Source: Arcicella gelida (lineage in GTDB: Bacteria > Bacteroidota > Bacteroidia > Cytophagales > Spirosomataceae). Taken from it: a stretch of 64,000 nucleotides of DNA. The stretch covers positions 310,001-374,000 of the forward strand of contig NZ_JAYGIL010000003.1 of assembly GCF_034931025.1 (NCBI RefSeq), read 5' to 3'. The position numbers and the translations under genes were made by a program. The notes under the pieces are model-generated. The model was given only the letters and a program-made list of their open reading frames with translations. It searched no databases and had not been told where the DNA came from. Below are positions 1 to 8,885 of this stretch, in pieces. Every line of letters begins with the position of its first letter. The first letter of the stretch is position 1.

Positions 1-1549
1 TTACTTGGCTGTACTCTTTTGTTCCTGTGGCATTGTTGTCTAAATAATTCAAATAATCGAATGACATGCGGTCGTAACGAAGCCCTAATGAAAGTCTTAG
101 TTTTTGGATGGGTTCAAAATCAAACTGCGAGAATAAACCTGTATTGTAGATTTTAGCATCATACTTGGCTACAAAAACATCAGGATTTTCTTTTACCAAA
201 GTATATTTTTCAACCGATTTTCCATCTGCACGGAGTTTGGCTGAAAGGTCGATTGTATAAGAACGATACGGATTGGTTGAATAATCATAAGTGCCACCAA
301 CTAATAAACGAGCTTTGAAGAAATTAAATCTTTGTGAATGCTGTGCCAAAACGCCATAAGAAGTAAATGAATTATCATTGATTTCGCCTTTGGCAGTCGT
401 CGCTCCAGTCGTCCAGCGAATTGAATAACTTGGATTTTGTCCGACAGAATTGTCACGATAATATGGCGTAACGGTTGTTTCTGCATTCGTATTCCAAGTA
501 TGTTCTAAAGAAATTTTGGCACGAGTAGCCAATACTTTTCTGTAAGTAAAATCAGAAGTTGAAGAATATTCTCTTTTGTAAAATGCGATAGAGTCAACGC
601 TTCCGCCTGTTTGTGAATAATAATCATTATAAGCCAAAGTACTTACCAAGCGAGTTTTATCAGAAAGTTTGTATTCAGCTCTGGCATTAAAAGACGTTTT
701 ATCAAAATCACTTCTTGATTGCCAAGAATCTACTTGTTTCGCTACATAACCACCTAAGTACAAACCAAATTTGCCCACAGTTGCACCTGCTCCGTATTGA
801 ATTCTTTTGTAACCATAATTATCAAACTGAATACCAACCCTTGCCGTTGGCACAGCAGTTGGGCGTTGTGTAATAAAATTGATTGCACCACCAACAGCTT
901 CTGGCCCGTACAAAGAGGAAGCTGGCCCTTTTACTACTTCTACCGATGAAACTGAAAATACATTCATTTCAATAATGGCATTATGGTTGAAAACACCCAT
1001 TGGACGAATTGGTACGCCATCTTCTAAATACAAAAAGTACGCAGCCGTTCCCATTGGTTGACGAATCCCCATTCCGTGTTGTTCGTTGTTGTAGTTCATC
1101 ATCACTACGCCAGGCGTTTTGTTGATAATTTCGTACATACTTGTCGGCTTGGCATCGTTAATCAAGGTTGAAGATAATTTTGAAATCGCCACAGGAGCTT
1201 CTGTACGCAAACTTGCCTCACGGTTGGCAGTTACTACTACTTGTTGAAGGTTTTCTACCGAAGGTTCTAATGAAATACTCAGTGCTTTGTCGGCTTTGTA
1301 ATCGACTTCTAAAGCTTGAAAACCAATGCTTGAAATTGAAATTTTATTGATTTTCTCGGCAGTTTTCAACAAAAATTCTCCGTTGATATTGGTGGTTGTT
1401 CCTGCATTTGTGCCTAAAGCTTTTACCGATGCACCTACAACAGGTTCTTTGGTAGAGTTGTCGAAAATTTTACCTTTAATAATATTTTGGGCAAACGAAG
1501 TACTTGTCGTCCATAAAATGACGAAGATGAATTTGGCAATATTTTTCAT
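1..1549 (-). CDS. TonB-dependent receptor, partial (C-terminal part lies left of the window)
   Basis: Outer-membrane receptor that imports a ligand, probably an iron chelate or other metal complex, using TonB energy. Translation from the ATG at 1549 gives about 516 residues with no stop before base 1. Residues 1-20 form a signal peptide ending SFA-Q, 22-95 are a carboxypeptidase-regulatory-like (CarboxypepD_reg) domain, about 100-220 the plug (SMYEIINKTPGVVMM, SSVEVVKGPASSLYGPEAVGG), and the rest is beta-barrel strands rich in aromatic residues. The domain order is typical of Bacteroidota receptors. It lies 184 bp downstream of the small Cys-motif membrane gene on the same strand, so the two may be co-transcribed. 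Receptor identity is certain; the ligand is inference from the neighbouring HupE-like permease. Confidence 0.93.
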   Translation of the reverse strand, partial: MKNIAKFIFVILWTTSTSFAQNIIKGKIFDNSTKEPVVGASVKALGTNAGTTTNINGEFLLKTAEKINKISISSIGFQALEVDYKADKALSISLEPSVENLQQVVVTANREASLRTEAPVAISKLSSTLINDAKPTSMYEIINKTPGVVMMNYNNEQHGMGIRQPMGTAAYFLYLEDGVPIRPMGVFNHNAIIEMNVFSVSSVEVVKGPASSLYGPEAVGGAINFITQRPTAVPTARVGIQFDNYGYKRIQYGAGATVGKFGLYLGGYVAKQVDSWQSRSDFDKTSFNARAEYKLSDKTRLVSTLAYNDYYSQTGGSVDSIAFYKREYSSTSDFTYRKVLATRAKISLEHTWNTNAETTVTPYYRDNSVGQNPSYSIRWTTGATTAKGEINDNSFTSYGVLAQHSQRFNFFKARLLVGGTYDYSTNPYRSYTIDLSAKLRADGKSVEKYTLVKENPDVFVAKYDAKIYNTGLFSQFDFEPIQKLRLSLGLRYDRMSFDYLNYLDNNATGTKEYSQV

Positions 1550-1675
1550 TTTGGTTGAATAAAATCGTTTCGATTTTGTCCACAAAAAACCGAAAACAGG
1601 TTTTGGGGACAATCATTTTTTCTTGAGAAATAAATAAGAAAGGAAAATCCAGAAAGCACAGAATACGTCAGTATT

Positions 1676-1702
1676 CATACAAAAACAGTCGTTTTTGTGC
1701 AT
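1676..1702 (-). promoter_or_regulatory. small hairpin in the leader of the TonB receptor gene
   Basis: Arms at 1679-1686 and 1691-1698 are exact inverted copies of ACAAAAAC with a four-base loop, extended by partly paired flanks. It sits between the small membrane gene and the receptor, so it could be a weak terminator or a processing/attenuation structure separating the two. Role is inference. Confidence 0.3.
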
Positions 1703-1733
1703 ACTTTAAGAAAAAACCAGCAAAATGAAACGA

Positions 1734-2123
1734 TTAGACAATCGGAGGGTGAAAAAGAGAAGACGTAACGCTTACTGAATTTTCAGTAAGAAAAGTGTAA
1801 ATAGATTTTGTAGAAAGTGGTACATAAGCCCATTCTAGAGAGAAAATTGGCTCGGCATCAAATACTTCTTCCAAGATTTTCTTGAAAGATTGGCTTTGCT
1901 TTTGTGTTTCTTTAGTGGCATTGTCTTCGGCTACTTTTTCAAGTTTTTTGGCTAAATAACAATGACCATTACAATTCATTTGTGGTTTGAAACGGTTTTC
2001 GCAAAGGTTTTGAATGATGTACTCTTTCCTTAATTCAAAATCCAAATACACCACAGGCACGAGTAGCGTTTTTACGCTAATCAGCACCAAAAGCAGTAAT
2101 GCTATGTAGTTTTTGGTTTTCAT
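1734..2123 (-). CDS. small membrane-anchored protein with CNGHCYL motif
   Basis: Uncharacterised protein of 129 residues. I take the ATG at 2123 rather than a TTG at 2144, because the N-terminus then starts MKTKNYIALLLLVLISVKT, a clean signal anchor. Further on it has Leu-Cys-Glu-Asn and the motif MNCNGHCYLAKKLEK. Short proteins with a CNGxCYL motif are common in Bacteroidota next to TonB receptors and HupE-like permeases. The closely spaced cysteines and histidine suggest metal binding, but this is inference. It is followed by the TonB receptor on the same strand and is divergent from the HupE-like gene, which supports a role in one metal uptake locus. Confidence 0.75.
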   Translation of the reverse strand: MKTKNYIALLLLVLISVKTLLVPVVYLDFELRKEYIIQNLCENRFKPQMNCNGHCYLAKKLEKVAEDNATKETQKQSQSFKKILEEVFDAEPIFSLEWAYVPLSTKSIYTFLTENSVSVTSSLFHPPIV

Positions 2124-2209
2124 GGATTTTAAAATTTCACGCAATTTACTACCAGAATCAATAAGTTGTACCCTGATGTTATTTTAAATAAAAATCAATT
2201 TAAAATATT

Positions 2210-2217
2210 TACTTTTG
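2210..2217 (+). promoter_or_regulatory. candidate -7 promoter element of the HupE-like gene
   Basis: TACTTTTG fits the Bacteroidota -7 consensus TAnnTTTG and lies 36 bp before the ATG. No good TTG -33 element is visible at the usual spacing, so support is moderate. Confidence 0.35.
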
Positions 2218-2252
2218 TGGATTACTAACCACAAAAATTAATCATCAACAAA

Positions 2253-2852
2253 ATGTCAGACTTTCAAACATTCTTCAAGCTTGGTTTTCAGCATATTACC
2301 GATATTAACGGATACGATCATATTCTGTTTGTGGTTGCGTTGTGTGCAATATTTCGTTTAAAGGATATTAAAAAGGTAGCAATTTTAATCACAGCATTCA
2401 CAATTGGGCATTCGCTTACTTTGGCTTTGGCTACGCTTAATTTAATTACTTACAGTTCAGAATTCATAGAATTTCTCATTCCAGTAAGTATTGTCCTTAC
2501 TTGTTTTATGAATTTGTTTCATAAATCTTCCGAGCGAGCTTCCCAAGCAGAACATTCTTCCATTTTACGCTATCCGATGGCGATGATTTTTGGGCTAATT
2601 CATGGAATGGGTTTTTCAAATTACCTTAGAAGTTTGTTGGGAAAAGAAGAAAGTATATGGCAACCACTTTTGTCATTTAATATTGGTTTAGAAATCGGAC
2701 AATTACTGATTGTGTTACTTTCTTTGTTGTTGAGTTCATTGTTGTTGGATATTTTCAAAGTAAAAAAACACGATTGGAATCTGATTCTCTCAAGTTTAGT
2801 AGCAGGAATTGCTATTACTTTAATTTTAGGGACAGATTTTTTGAAGGCTTAA
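2253..2852 (+). CDS. HupE/UreJ-type membrane permease
   Basis: Integral membrane protein of 199 residues with about six hydrophobic segments. Diagnostic motifs are NGYDHILFVVAL near residue 19, GHSLTLALA near 53 and FGLIHGMGFSNYL near 113, typical of the HupE/UreJ_2 family, whose members are linked to nickel, cobalt or other metal handling. The His/Asp positions in these motifs are the likely metal ligands. It is divergent from the CNGHCYL gene and the TonB receptor, suggesting outer-membrane uptake paired with an inner-membrane step. The stop overlaps by three bases that of the convergent SGNH gene. The metal carried cannot be told from sequence. Confidence 0.88.
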   Translation: MSDFQTFFKLGFQHITDINGYDHILFVVALCAIFRLKDIKKVAILITAFTIGHSLTLALATLNLITYSSEFIEFLIPVSIVLTCFMNLFHKSSERASQAEHSSILRYPMAMIFGLIHGMGFSNYLRSLLGKEESIWQPLLSFNIGLEIGQLLIVLLSLLLSSLLLDIFKVKKHDWNLILSSLVAGIAITLILGTDFLKA

Positions 2853-3580
2853 TTGCTGATTTTCAGGATGGTTTCTGCCGTACTTTGAACTTTCATCGCC
2901 CAGCGTTGGTGCATTTTTCCTGAAAAATGTAAACCATCGCTAGCAAACATTGAATCATCCGTATTTTGTCTGCTAATACTTGTAATATCAATAAAAGCGA
3001 TTCCTACTTTCTTACATTCTTGTTGTGCTACTTCGTTGAAAGCATCAATTTCTCTGGATATTTTTGCTCTATCGTTATTCCTTCCTGCTAGTGAAACGCC
3101 CCAATCTGGAATGGATAAGACCATTACTTTTTGAGCATCGTTTTTAGCAAATTTCGTACTGATGCTTAACAATTCTCTGAATTCAGTTCGGTACTTTTCA
3201 AGGCTTTGTCCACGATATTGATTGTTTACGCCAATCAATAATGAGACCATATCGTATTGCTGACTAAGGTTTCTGCTGGAAATTCCCTGCATTAATTCTT
3301 GGGTTGTCCAACCTGTTTGAGCAATAATATCATGAGGTGTAATTTGATATTTACTTGCCAATAAATCATTTAACAGAACCGACCAACGCTCTTTTTCAGG
3401 AACGCTTTGTCCAATTGTATAAGAATCTCCCAAAGCTAGAAAAGATTTTTTGAGCATCGTTTCAACAACAGGTATCGTACCTTGATTTGGATTTTGAGGA
3501 ATATACTTTTTTTCGTCCGTTGAACTACAGGCCAACAGTAATAACAAACAGAATACAATATATTTTAGCTGATTCATCAC
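2849..3580 (-). CDS. SGNH/GDSL-family hydrolase lipoprotein
   Basis: Predicted lipoprotein (lipobox LLLLLAC, Cys18) with an SGNH hydrolase fold of 243 residues. Block I is LALGDSYTIG with nucleophile Ser53, the block III equivalent is LIGVNN with Asn119, and block V is SDGLHF with Asp215 and His218, so the catalytic set looks complete. Such enzymes deacylate lipids or deacetylate polysaccharides; the substrate here is unknown. Because of the lipobox it should be tethered to the periplasmic or outer face of a membrane. It is transcribed alone, convergent with the HupE-like gene. Confidence 0.88.
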   Translation of the reverse strand: MMNQLKYIVFCLLLLLACSSTDEKKYIPQNPNQGTIPVVETMLKKSFLALGDSYTIGQSVPEKERWSVLLNDLLASKYQITPHDIIAQTGWTTQELMQGISSRNLSQQYDMVSLLIGVNNQYRGQSLEKYRTEFRELLSISTKFAKNDAQKVMVLSIPDWGVSLAGRNNDRAKISREIDAFNEVAQQECKKVGIAFIDITSISRQNTDDSMFASDGLHFSGKMHQRWAMKVQSTAETILKISN

Positions 3581-3667
3581 TTAATGCTTTTACTTTGATA
3601 AAAGTTTGACAAAGTATTTTGTTTGAACATTTACGTAATTAATGAAGGAAGAAGTGCTAGTTGGAAC

Positions 3668-3703
3668 AAAAAATTCCTCAGAGATGTCTCTGAGGAATTT
3701 TTT
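3668..3703 (-). terminator. rho-independent terminator after the PAS histidine kinase
   Basis: A 14-bp perfect stem (3671-3684 with 3687-3700, two-base loop) flanked by A and T runs on both sides. It lies 19 bp past the kinase stop on the minus strand and could act in both directions. Confidence 0.85.
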
Positions 3704-3718
3704 TTTGTTAGTTATCGT

Positions 3719-4774
3719 TCAATCTGCTGGATTGATGATGCCGATTTTATTAGGAATAATAATTTTGAAAGTAGTTCCTTGCCCTTCGGTACTCTCAAAA
3801 AAGATTCTTCCACCAAGTTTTTCGATGGTATATCTTAATGTATAAAGCCCAATTCCTGAACCATGTGCTTGACTTGTAGCACGATAAAATAGCTTGAAAA
3901 TGTTTTTTTGTAATTCTTTTTTGATGCCAATTCCATTGTCAGACAAAATGATTTTTACAAATTCCTTATCGCCTGAAATATTTATGCTTAGGGATGAATC
4001 ATCTCTTTTAACATTTCTGTACTTGATTGCATTATCAATAATGTTCTGAAATAATGAAGTAATGATGGGTTTATCAAAGTAAAAATCAAAGGGGCAATCA
4101 ATCGTTTCTTCAAAATTTTGTGAAGTATAACCTTCAACGCTGGCTAAAGATTTTTTTACCTCATCAATAATAGTCCTGAAATCAATTAATTCAAAATGGG
4201 GAACCACTTTTTGGATTTTGAGAGATTCGTTTACTTTTTCTACCGTTTCTAATAATCTACTTACACTTTCATTAATCAGTCCGCAATAAGCCTTTAGCGT
4301 ATCAATATCAACGGGGTCTTCTTGAAGAGCCATTTTTGTTAATTCCAAAACACTCGTCATTGGGCTTTTAATATCGTGCGATAGTCTGTACGAAAGTACT
4401 TCTAAAGATTCTATCGTATTTCTATATTCTGTAATATTGGAAATTGCCACGCCAACACCATTACCAACTTTGAAGGCTTTTACTCTATTGTACTGATTTC
4501 CATAAATAGGGCTTCCAATAATTTCTTCAATAATCAGTGGTTTTCCCGTTTGGATTACTTGCATGTATTGACCGTAGAGTCCTTTTTCAATAGCATTAGG
4601 TGCTACTTCTAAAATATGTTTTCCAACGAAGGCATCTCGCTCAATATGATAAAATTTAAGTAAAGACTCATTCGCATCTATAACGTTCAATTCACTGTCA
4701 AATAGAATAAAATGAAGCTCCGCATTGTCAAAAAAAGCTGAGCGAAGGGTTTGTTGTTCATTATCCGTTATCAT
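3719..4774 (-). CDS. PAS-domain sensor histidine kinase, soluble
   Basis: Cytoplasmic sensor kinase of 351 residues without membrane segments. A PAS domain spans roughly 15-115, followed by a HisKA dimerisation helix with the H-box YRLSHDIKSPMTS (His133), and a HATPase_c domain with N-box NIIDNAIKY (Asn248), G1 SDNGIGI (about 279-284) and G2 GSGIGL (305-310). All catalytic elements are present, so it should autophosphorylate. No response regulator is adjacent, so its partner is unknown (orphan kinase). It is divergent from the TPR kinase at 5018, and the 243 bp between them hold both promoters; no other feature was seen there. Confidence 0.92.
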   Translation of the reverse strand: MITDNEQQTLRSAFFDNAELHFILFDSELNVIDANESLLKFYHIERDAFVGKHILEVAPNAIEKGLYGQYMQVIQTGKPLIIEEIIGSPIYGNQYNRVKAFKVGNGVGVAISNITEYRNTIESLEVLSYRLSHDIKSPMTSVLELTKMALQEDPVDIDTLKAYCGLINESVSRLLETVEKVNESLKIQKVVPHFELIDFRTIIDEVKKSLASVEGYTSQNFEETIDCPFDFYFDKPIITSLFQNIIDNAIKYRNVKRDDSSLSINISGDKEFVKIILSDNGIGIKKELQKNIFKLFYRATSQAHGSGIGLYTLRYTIEKLGGRIFFESTEGQGTTFKIIIPNKIGIINPAD

Positions 4775-5017
4775 AATTAATTTGAGTTGATTTTTTATAA
4801 GAGGTCTTACATTACAGGTTGGTAGAAAGTACCTTCCAAAGATTATTTTCTAATAAGTTATCAATTCTGATTGAAATTGTCTAGGAAAAGTTGAATGAAT
4901 GCTCTATTAAATTTTGTTGATATATTTCAAGAATAAAAAATCTTTATATATTTACGAGATAGTAAGAAGCAAATTAATAGTAATTCAACCTCCTTTCCAC
5001 AATCATTAAATTAGTTT

Positions 5018-6946
5018 ATGTTTAAAAAAGTACTTGTGTTGGCAATATTTTCTGTATTGTCTTCTTTCTCGGCTTTTTCTCAGCAAAAAAAACTTGACCA
5101 ACTACTTTCGCAATGGAAGAAGCTAAGTCTTTCTGCCCAACAAAAAACTGATACTAATACAATCAATTTATTAAATAGCATTGGAAACGAGTATATGCAA
5201 ACGGTTTCCGACAGTGCTTTTATTTTTTCAGATAAAGCTTTGGCATTATCTAAATCACTTAAATACAATAAAGGAAGTTCGGCAGCCTATGCCAATATTG
5301 GCAAAATGCACTATATGAAAGGTAATTACGATTTGTCTTTACACTTTGTACTTACTTCATTAAATCTCAGTAATCAAATTAATGATAAAGCTGGAGTAGC
5401 AGGGGCATCAAATGTAATCGGGCTTATTTACCTTGCTCAGAAAAAAACTAATTTAGCTTTAGCAGAATTCAGAAAAGCTGCAAAAATTAATACAAGTATT
5501 AACAATCAAACAAAATTATCCGCCAATTACTTCAATGCAGGATTGACATATTTAGAAGCTAAATCAGATAGTGCTTTGCGGTACTTTTTATTGTCTAAAT
5601 CTATCAGTACAAAAATCCACGACGAACATTTGATTGCAATGGCAAACAATAGACTCGGCGATTACTTTTTACAAAAATCTCAAACACACAAAGCAATTGT
5701 TTATTATTCGTCTGTGTTAAAGAATAAAAAATACCAAAACGATTGGGAAAATAGTTTCGCTTATACTGGTCTGGCAAAATGTTATTATAAGCAAGGGAAG
5801 TTTAAAGAAGCAAGCATCAATAGTGAAAAAGGACTTTCTTTAGCCCAAAAAACCAATACTAAATGGGATATTGAACAAGCTTTAAGAGTATTACACGAAT
5901 CTTTTAGCGCACTTGGTGACTCAAAAAAAGCGTATAAATATCTTTTAATGGATAAAATTTATAGCGATAGTTTATTTGATGAATCAAAAGAAAAAGAAAT
6001 AAATGCACTCAACTTAAAGCAACAACAAGCTGAAAACGAAGTATTGATTAAGAAAAATCAGATTGCGGAGGAGAAAGAAGCCACTAGCCAAATGGTAACC
6101 CTTATCATTATACTCATTGCTTTATTTTTGATGATTATTACGTTGATTACTTTTAGAAATGCTAAGAGAAATAAAAAATTATATCAGGCCCTCCAGAAAA
6201 AAACAGATTTTATCGCCGCTCAGAATGAATTGATTGAGCAAAAAAATGAAGAGCTTAATCATTCTAATCAGACAAAAGATAGGTTGTTTTCTATCATTGG
6301 ACATGATTTAAGAGGACCTTTTGCCACCATGCTTGGAGCATTAGAATTATTTAAGACAGGCGAGTTGGAAGAAGAAGATAAGCAGATGATGCTTGATAGA
6401 ATTTTAGAGCAAATGACTGTTACTTCTGCCATGTTAGAAAATCTATTGGCTTGGGCAAATAGTCAGCGAGAAGGTTTGAAAACGCAATCAATAACCTTGT
6501 CTTTAACAGGAATTGTCAATGAAATACTTGGTGTTTTTGTGATGGTGGCGGGTGAAAAAAACATTCAGATTATTCATCATTTTGAAGAACCTCTATCAAT
6601 CAAAGGCGATCCTGACCAAATTCGAATACTCTTCCAGAACTTAGTGGCTAATGCTATTAAATTCACAAAACCCAAAGGTAAAATCGTGATTAGTTACTTA
6701 GTGAACGAAAGTACTATTAAGGTTTCTATCAAAGATGATGGTGTTGGGATGACAGAAGAGAAATTGAAATTGATTTTTCAAGAATCTGGGAAAAGTATTT
6801 CAACTTATGGGACCAAAAAAGAAAAAGGCATTGGTATTGGTTTAATGCTTGTGAAAAAATTTATTGAACTAAACAATGCTACTATTACTGTGATAAGCAA
6901 AGAGCATGAAGGAACAGAATTCGTAGTAGAGTTTACTAGAATTTAG
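5018..6946 (+). CDS. TPR-repeat transmembrane sensor histidine kinase
   Basis: Membrane histidine kinase of 642 residues of the kind common in Bacteroidota. A signal peptide (1-21) leads a periplasmic domain of tetratricopeptide-like helix pairs (about 45-320), a coiled linker, one membrane helix at 359-379, a second coiled coil (385-420), the HisKA H-box SIIGHDLRGPF (His429) and a HATPase_c domain with NLVANAIKF, DDGVGM and GIGIGLML motifs. There is no receiver domain. The TPR sensor probably senses protein or peptide partners in the periplasm; the signal is unknown. No regulator is adjacent, so it is an orphan. It converges on the DUF1801 gene, whose stop lies 6 bp away. Confidence 0.93.
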   Translation: MFKKVLVLAIFSVLSSFSAFSQQKKLDQLLSQWKKLSLSAQQKTDTNTINLLNSIGNEYMQTVSDSAFIFSDKALALSKSLKYNKGSSAAYANIGKMHYMKGNYDLSLHFVLTSLNLSNQINDKAGVAGASNVIGLIYLAQKKTNLALAEFRKAAKINTSINNQTKLSANYFNAGLTYLEAKSDSALRYFLLSKSISTKIHDEHLIAMANNRLGDYFLQKSQTHKAIVYYSSVLKNKKYQNDWENSFAYTGLAKCYYKQGKFKEASINSEKGLSLAQKTNTKWDIEQALRVLHESFSALGDSKKAYKYLLMDKIYSDSLFDESKEKEINALNLKQQQAENEVLIKKNQIAEEKEATSQMVTLIIILIALFLMIITLITFRNAKRNKKLYQALQKKTDFIAAQNELIEQKNEELNHSNQTKDRLFSIIGHDLRGPFATMLGALELFKTGELEEEDKQMMLDRILEQMTVTSAMLENLLAWANSQREGLKTQSITLSLTGIVNEILGVFVMVAGEKNIQIIHHFEEPLSIKGDPDQIRILFQNLVANAIKFTKPKGKIVISYLVNESTIKVSIKDDGVGMTEEKLKLIFQESGKSISTYGTKKEKGIGIGLMLVKKFIELNNATITVISKEHEGTEFVVEFTRI

Positions 6947-6952
6947 TACTTA

Positions 6953-7303
6953 TCACACAACTTTATACAATTTCATTAATGTAGTTAAAATCATTTCAAT
7001 CGTTTCCAAAGGTAAATCTTTGGTTGGGTCAAAAAGCATAATTTTCATTCTTGAACGCTTTTCAATGATTAGGTCGGGATGTTCAATACTTTTTCCTTCT
7101 ACAATACCGAGGTATGGTTGTTGGTATTTTTTATGAATCCATAAATAGCAAAACATTTTCCCTTTATAGCAGAAAAAAGGCATTCCGTACTTCAAAACAT
7201 GTGTAATGTTTTTGTCTTGCGAAAGTATAATTTCCCTCAAAGCCATCAAACAACTTCTATTCGGCTCTTCTTGTTTCAAATAAAAATTATCGACTTCTTT
7301 CAT
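6953..7303 (-). CDS. DUF1801 family protein
   Basis: Small cytoplasmic protein of 116 residues with the DUF1801 (YdhG-like) pattern: an N-terminal helical stretch with ALREIIL, then HVLKYGMPFFCYKGKMFCYLWIHK and PYLGIVEG, then a C-terminal helix. Members are widespread and small; some resemble iron-chaperone-like or stress proteins, but no firm function is known. It appears to be a single-gene unit, convergent with the TPR kinase. Confidence 0.82.
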   Translation of the reverse strand: MKEVDNFYLKQEEPNRSCLMALREIILSQDKNITHVLKYGMPFFCYKGKMFCYLWIHKKYQQPYLGIVEGKSIEHPDLIIEKRSRMKIMLFDPTKDLPLETIEMILTTLMKLYKVV

Positions 7304-7348
7304 GGGGATGGTTTAGGATATTTCTGTTAGGATATGCTAAGGCAAAGT

Positions 7349-8737
7349 TTACTTTTTACTTCTTGTCTGAAAATGGATTTCGCAGTTTGGTAGCCATTGC
7401 TTTAATTTATCTTTATTCTTTTGGGTTAAAAAATCATCATCAATTCTCAATGATTTTAGTTTGCTTAGTTGAGCAATATTAGGGGAAATAAATTTTATTG
7501 GATTATCCCAAATTTCAAGTTTTTCTAGGTTTTTTAGGTCAGAAATATTGTCTGGAATGTTGTCAATTTCATTATCAAAAATCAAAAGTTCTTTTAAATT
7601 CCCTAAGTATCGTGTTTCTTTTGAAATAGCTTTAACCTTATTTGAATATAGATAAAGGGTTTCAAGTTTATTTAATCTGTTGTCTATGAATGAAAAATCT
7701 TTAAATAAATTACTATCAAGTGAAAGCCAAGTCAAGTTTGGAATTGTCTTTATTTTTTCTGGAAATTTTGCTAAACTATTGCGTGAAATGTCAAAATGTT
7801 CTAACTTTTTAAGTTGTGATAAGTCACAATTAATGTCTTTAATTTTTGTGTTTGCAAAAGAAATACTTTTTAAACTTTTAAGACTTGAGATTTCACATTG
7901 GAACTTACTTATTGGGTTGACAGCCATTATCAACTCTTCAAGAGATGCTATTTCATAAATTTGAGGAGGAATTTCTGTAAAACTATTACCTGTCAATATA
8001 ACCTTATAAATATCAAGGTTACTCAATCCATTTGGTAAAGAACTAAGCCCTTTATCATGAAGCCATAAATATTTCCCTTTTTCATCTTTTGCGATTGGTG
8101 AAAAATCGCTTTTATACAAACTATTAGCCTTACCTTCTGCAATTTTATTACATAGTTCTGTCATTTGGTTTTTTACATTGCCTTCTTTACTATCAACAAA
8201 AAATAACCAACTTTTTACTTTTTTATCACATACAATACAATCAATTTCAAAGTTTGCATCCCAATCAATCCGATTTTCATCAATGTTTGAATTATCTGCA
8301 AAAGCAAAACGAATCCTTGAAGGAATGTCTTCTACTTTGGTAGAAGTAATGATTAATCCTGTTTCAGGGAAATTGATTGCCTTTTTCCAAAACTTAGTTT
8401 TTGATAATTCAGGATAACCTTCAATGCCAAATATAATACCTGCTTGTCCTTTAAACCCCTTTGGAAAAACAATGTAATTATGTTCTTGCCAATTCATATA
8501 ACTTACAAAAGCAAAGATAAAATAGCTTGCAGTCAACACTACTTGAATTGTGGAATATACCTTCTTGTTATTTGTGAGTATGAATATTAGATAGTCAATG
8601 AAATAAATTATTAATCCAATACCTATCAAGTAGATTCCCCAAAATGTAAAGTAACTCAGCGTCAACACCGCTATTAATCCAATAACAAGTGTAATAAATC
8701 CGAGTATCTTTAATGGGGAGTTCGTTATTTTTTTCAC
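7349..8737 (-). CDS. membrane-anchored leucine-rich repeat protein
   Basis: Protein of 462 residues. Three hydrophobic helices fill residues about 10-30, 34-54 and 62-82, then comes a mixed region (about 85-215), then about ten leucine-rich repeats from about 228 to 445 of the type LEELIM..NPIS and LKNLEKLEIWDNPI. LRR domains bind other proteins; no catalytic domain is seen. The start is a GTG at 8737, the only start that keeps the membrane helices, since the first internal Met is near residue 81. The 58-bp direct repeat and a REP hairpin lie just upstream, in its promoter region. Function unknown. Confidence 0.85.
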   Translation of the reverse strand: MKKITNSPLKILGFITLVIGLIAVLTLSYFTFWGIYLIGIGLIIYFIDYLIFILTNNKKVYSTIQVVLTASYFIFAFVSYMNWQEHNYIVFPKGFKGQAGIIFGIEGYPELSKTKFWKKAINFPETGLIITSTKVEDIPSRIRFAFADNSNIDENRIDWDANFEIDCIVCDKKVKSWLFFVDSKEGNVKNQMTELCNKIAEGKANSLYKSDFSPIAKDEKGKYLWLHDKGLSSLPNGLSNLDIYKVILTGNSFTEIPPQIYEIASLEELIMAVNPISKFQCEISSLKSLKSISFANTKIKDINCDLSQLKKLEHFDISRNSLAKFPEKIKTIPNLTWLSLDSNLFKDFSFIDNRLNKLETLYLYSNKVKAISKETRYLGNLKELLIFDNEIDNIPDNISDLKNLEKLEIWDNPIKFISPNIAQLSKLKSLRIDDDFLTQKNKDKLKQWLPNCEIHFQTRSKK

Positions 8738-8778
8738 GGTCGTTTAAAGAAGACTATCAACTTAGTAATAGTAATAAG

Positions 8779-8836
8779 CAAATCTAAATTCCCACACAAC
8801 CTACCACTTTCCCACAAAATCCCCAAAACAAACCCT
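8779..8836. repeat. 58-bp direct repeat, left copy
   Basis: Base-for-base identical to 9667-9724. The two copies bracket RAYT-1 and its REP hairpins. The sequence is C-rich on the plus strand and contains two CCCACA words. Bases immediately outside the copies differ. Confidence 0.95.
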
Positions 8837-8843
8837 TTCGCCG

Positions 8844-8865
8844 TTGTTCGTGTCTCCACGAACAA
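8844..8865. repeat. REP hairpin, family 1 (downstream of RAYT-1)
   Basis: Perfect 9-bp stem TTGTTCGTG / CACGAACAA with loop TCTC, followed by a TTTCGC segment that mirrors the GCC/GGC flank of the other copies. It lies 20 bp beyond the RAYT-1 stop. Confidence 0.85.
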
Positions 8866-8885
8866 ATTTTCGCTACTAATCTAGA

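Noticed and set aside
1734..2144. TTG start at 2144 for the CNGHCYL protein
   Set aside because: It adds seven residues ahead of a clean signal anchor that begins at the ATG at 2123.
3623..3845. Two short plus-strand ORFs
   Set aside because: They lie over the kinase terminator and antisense to its coding end.
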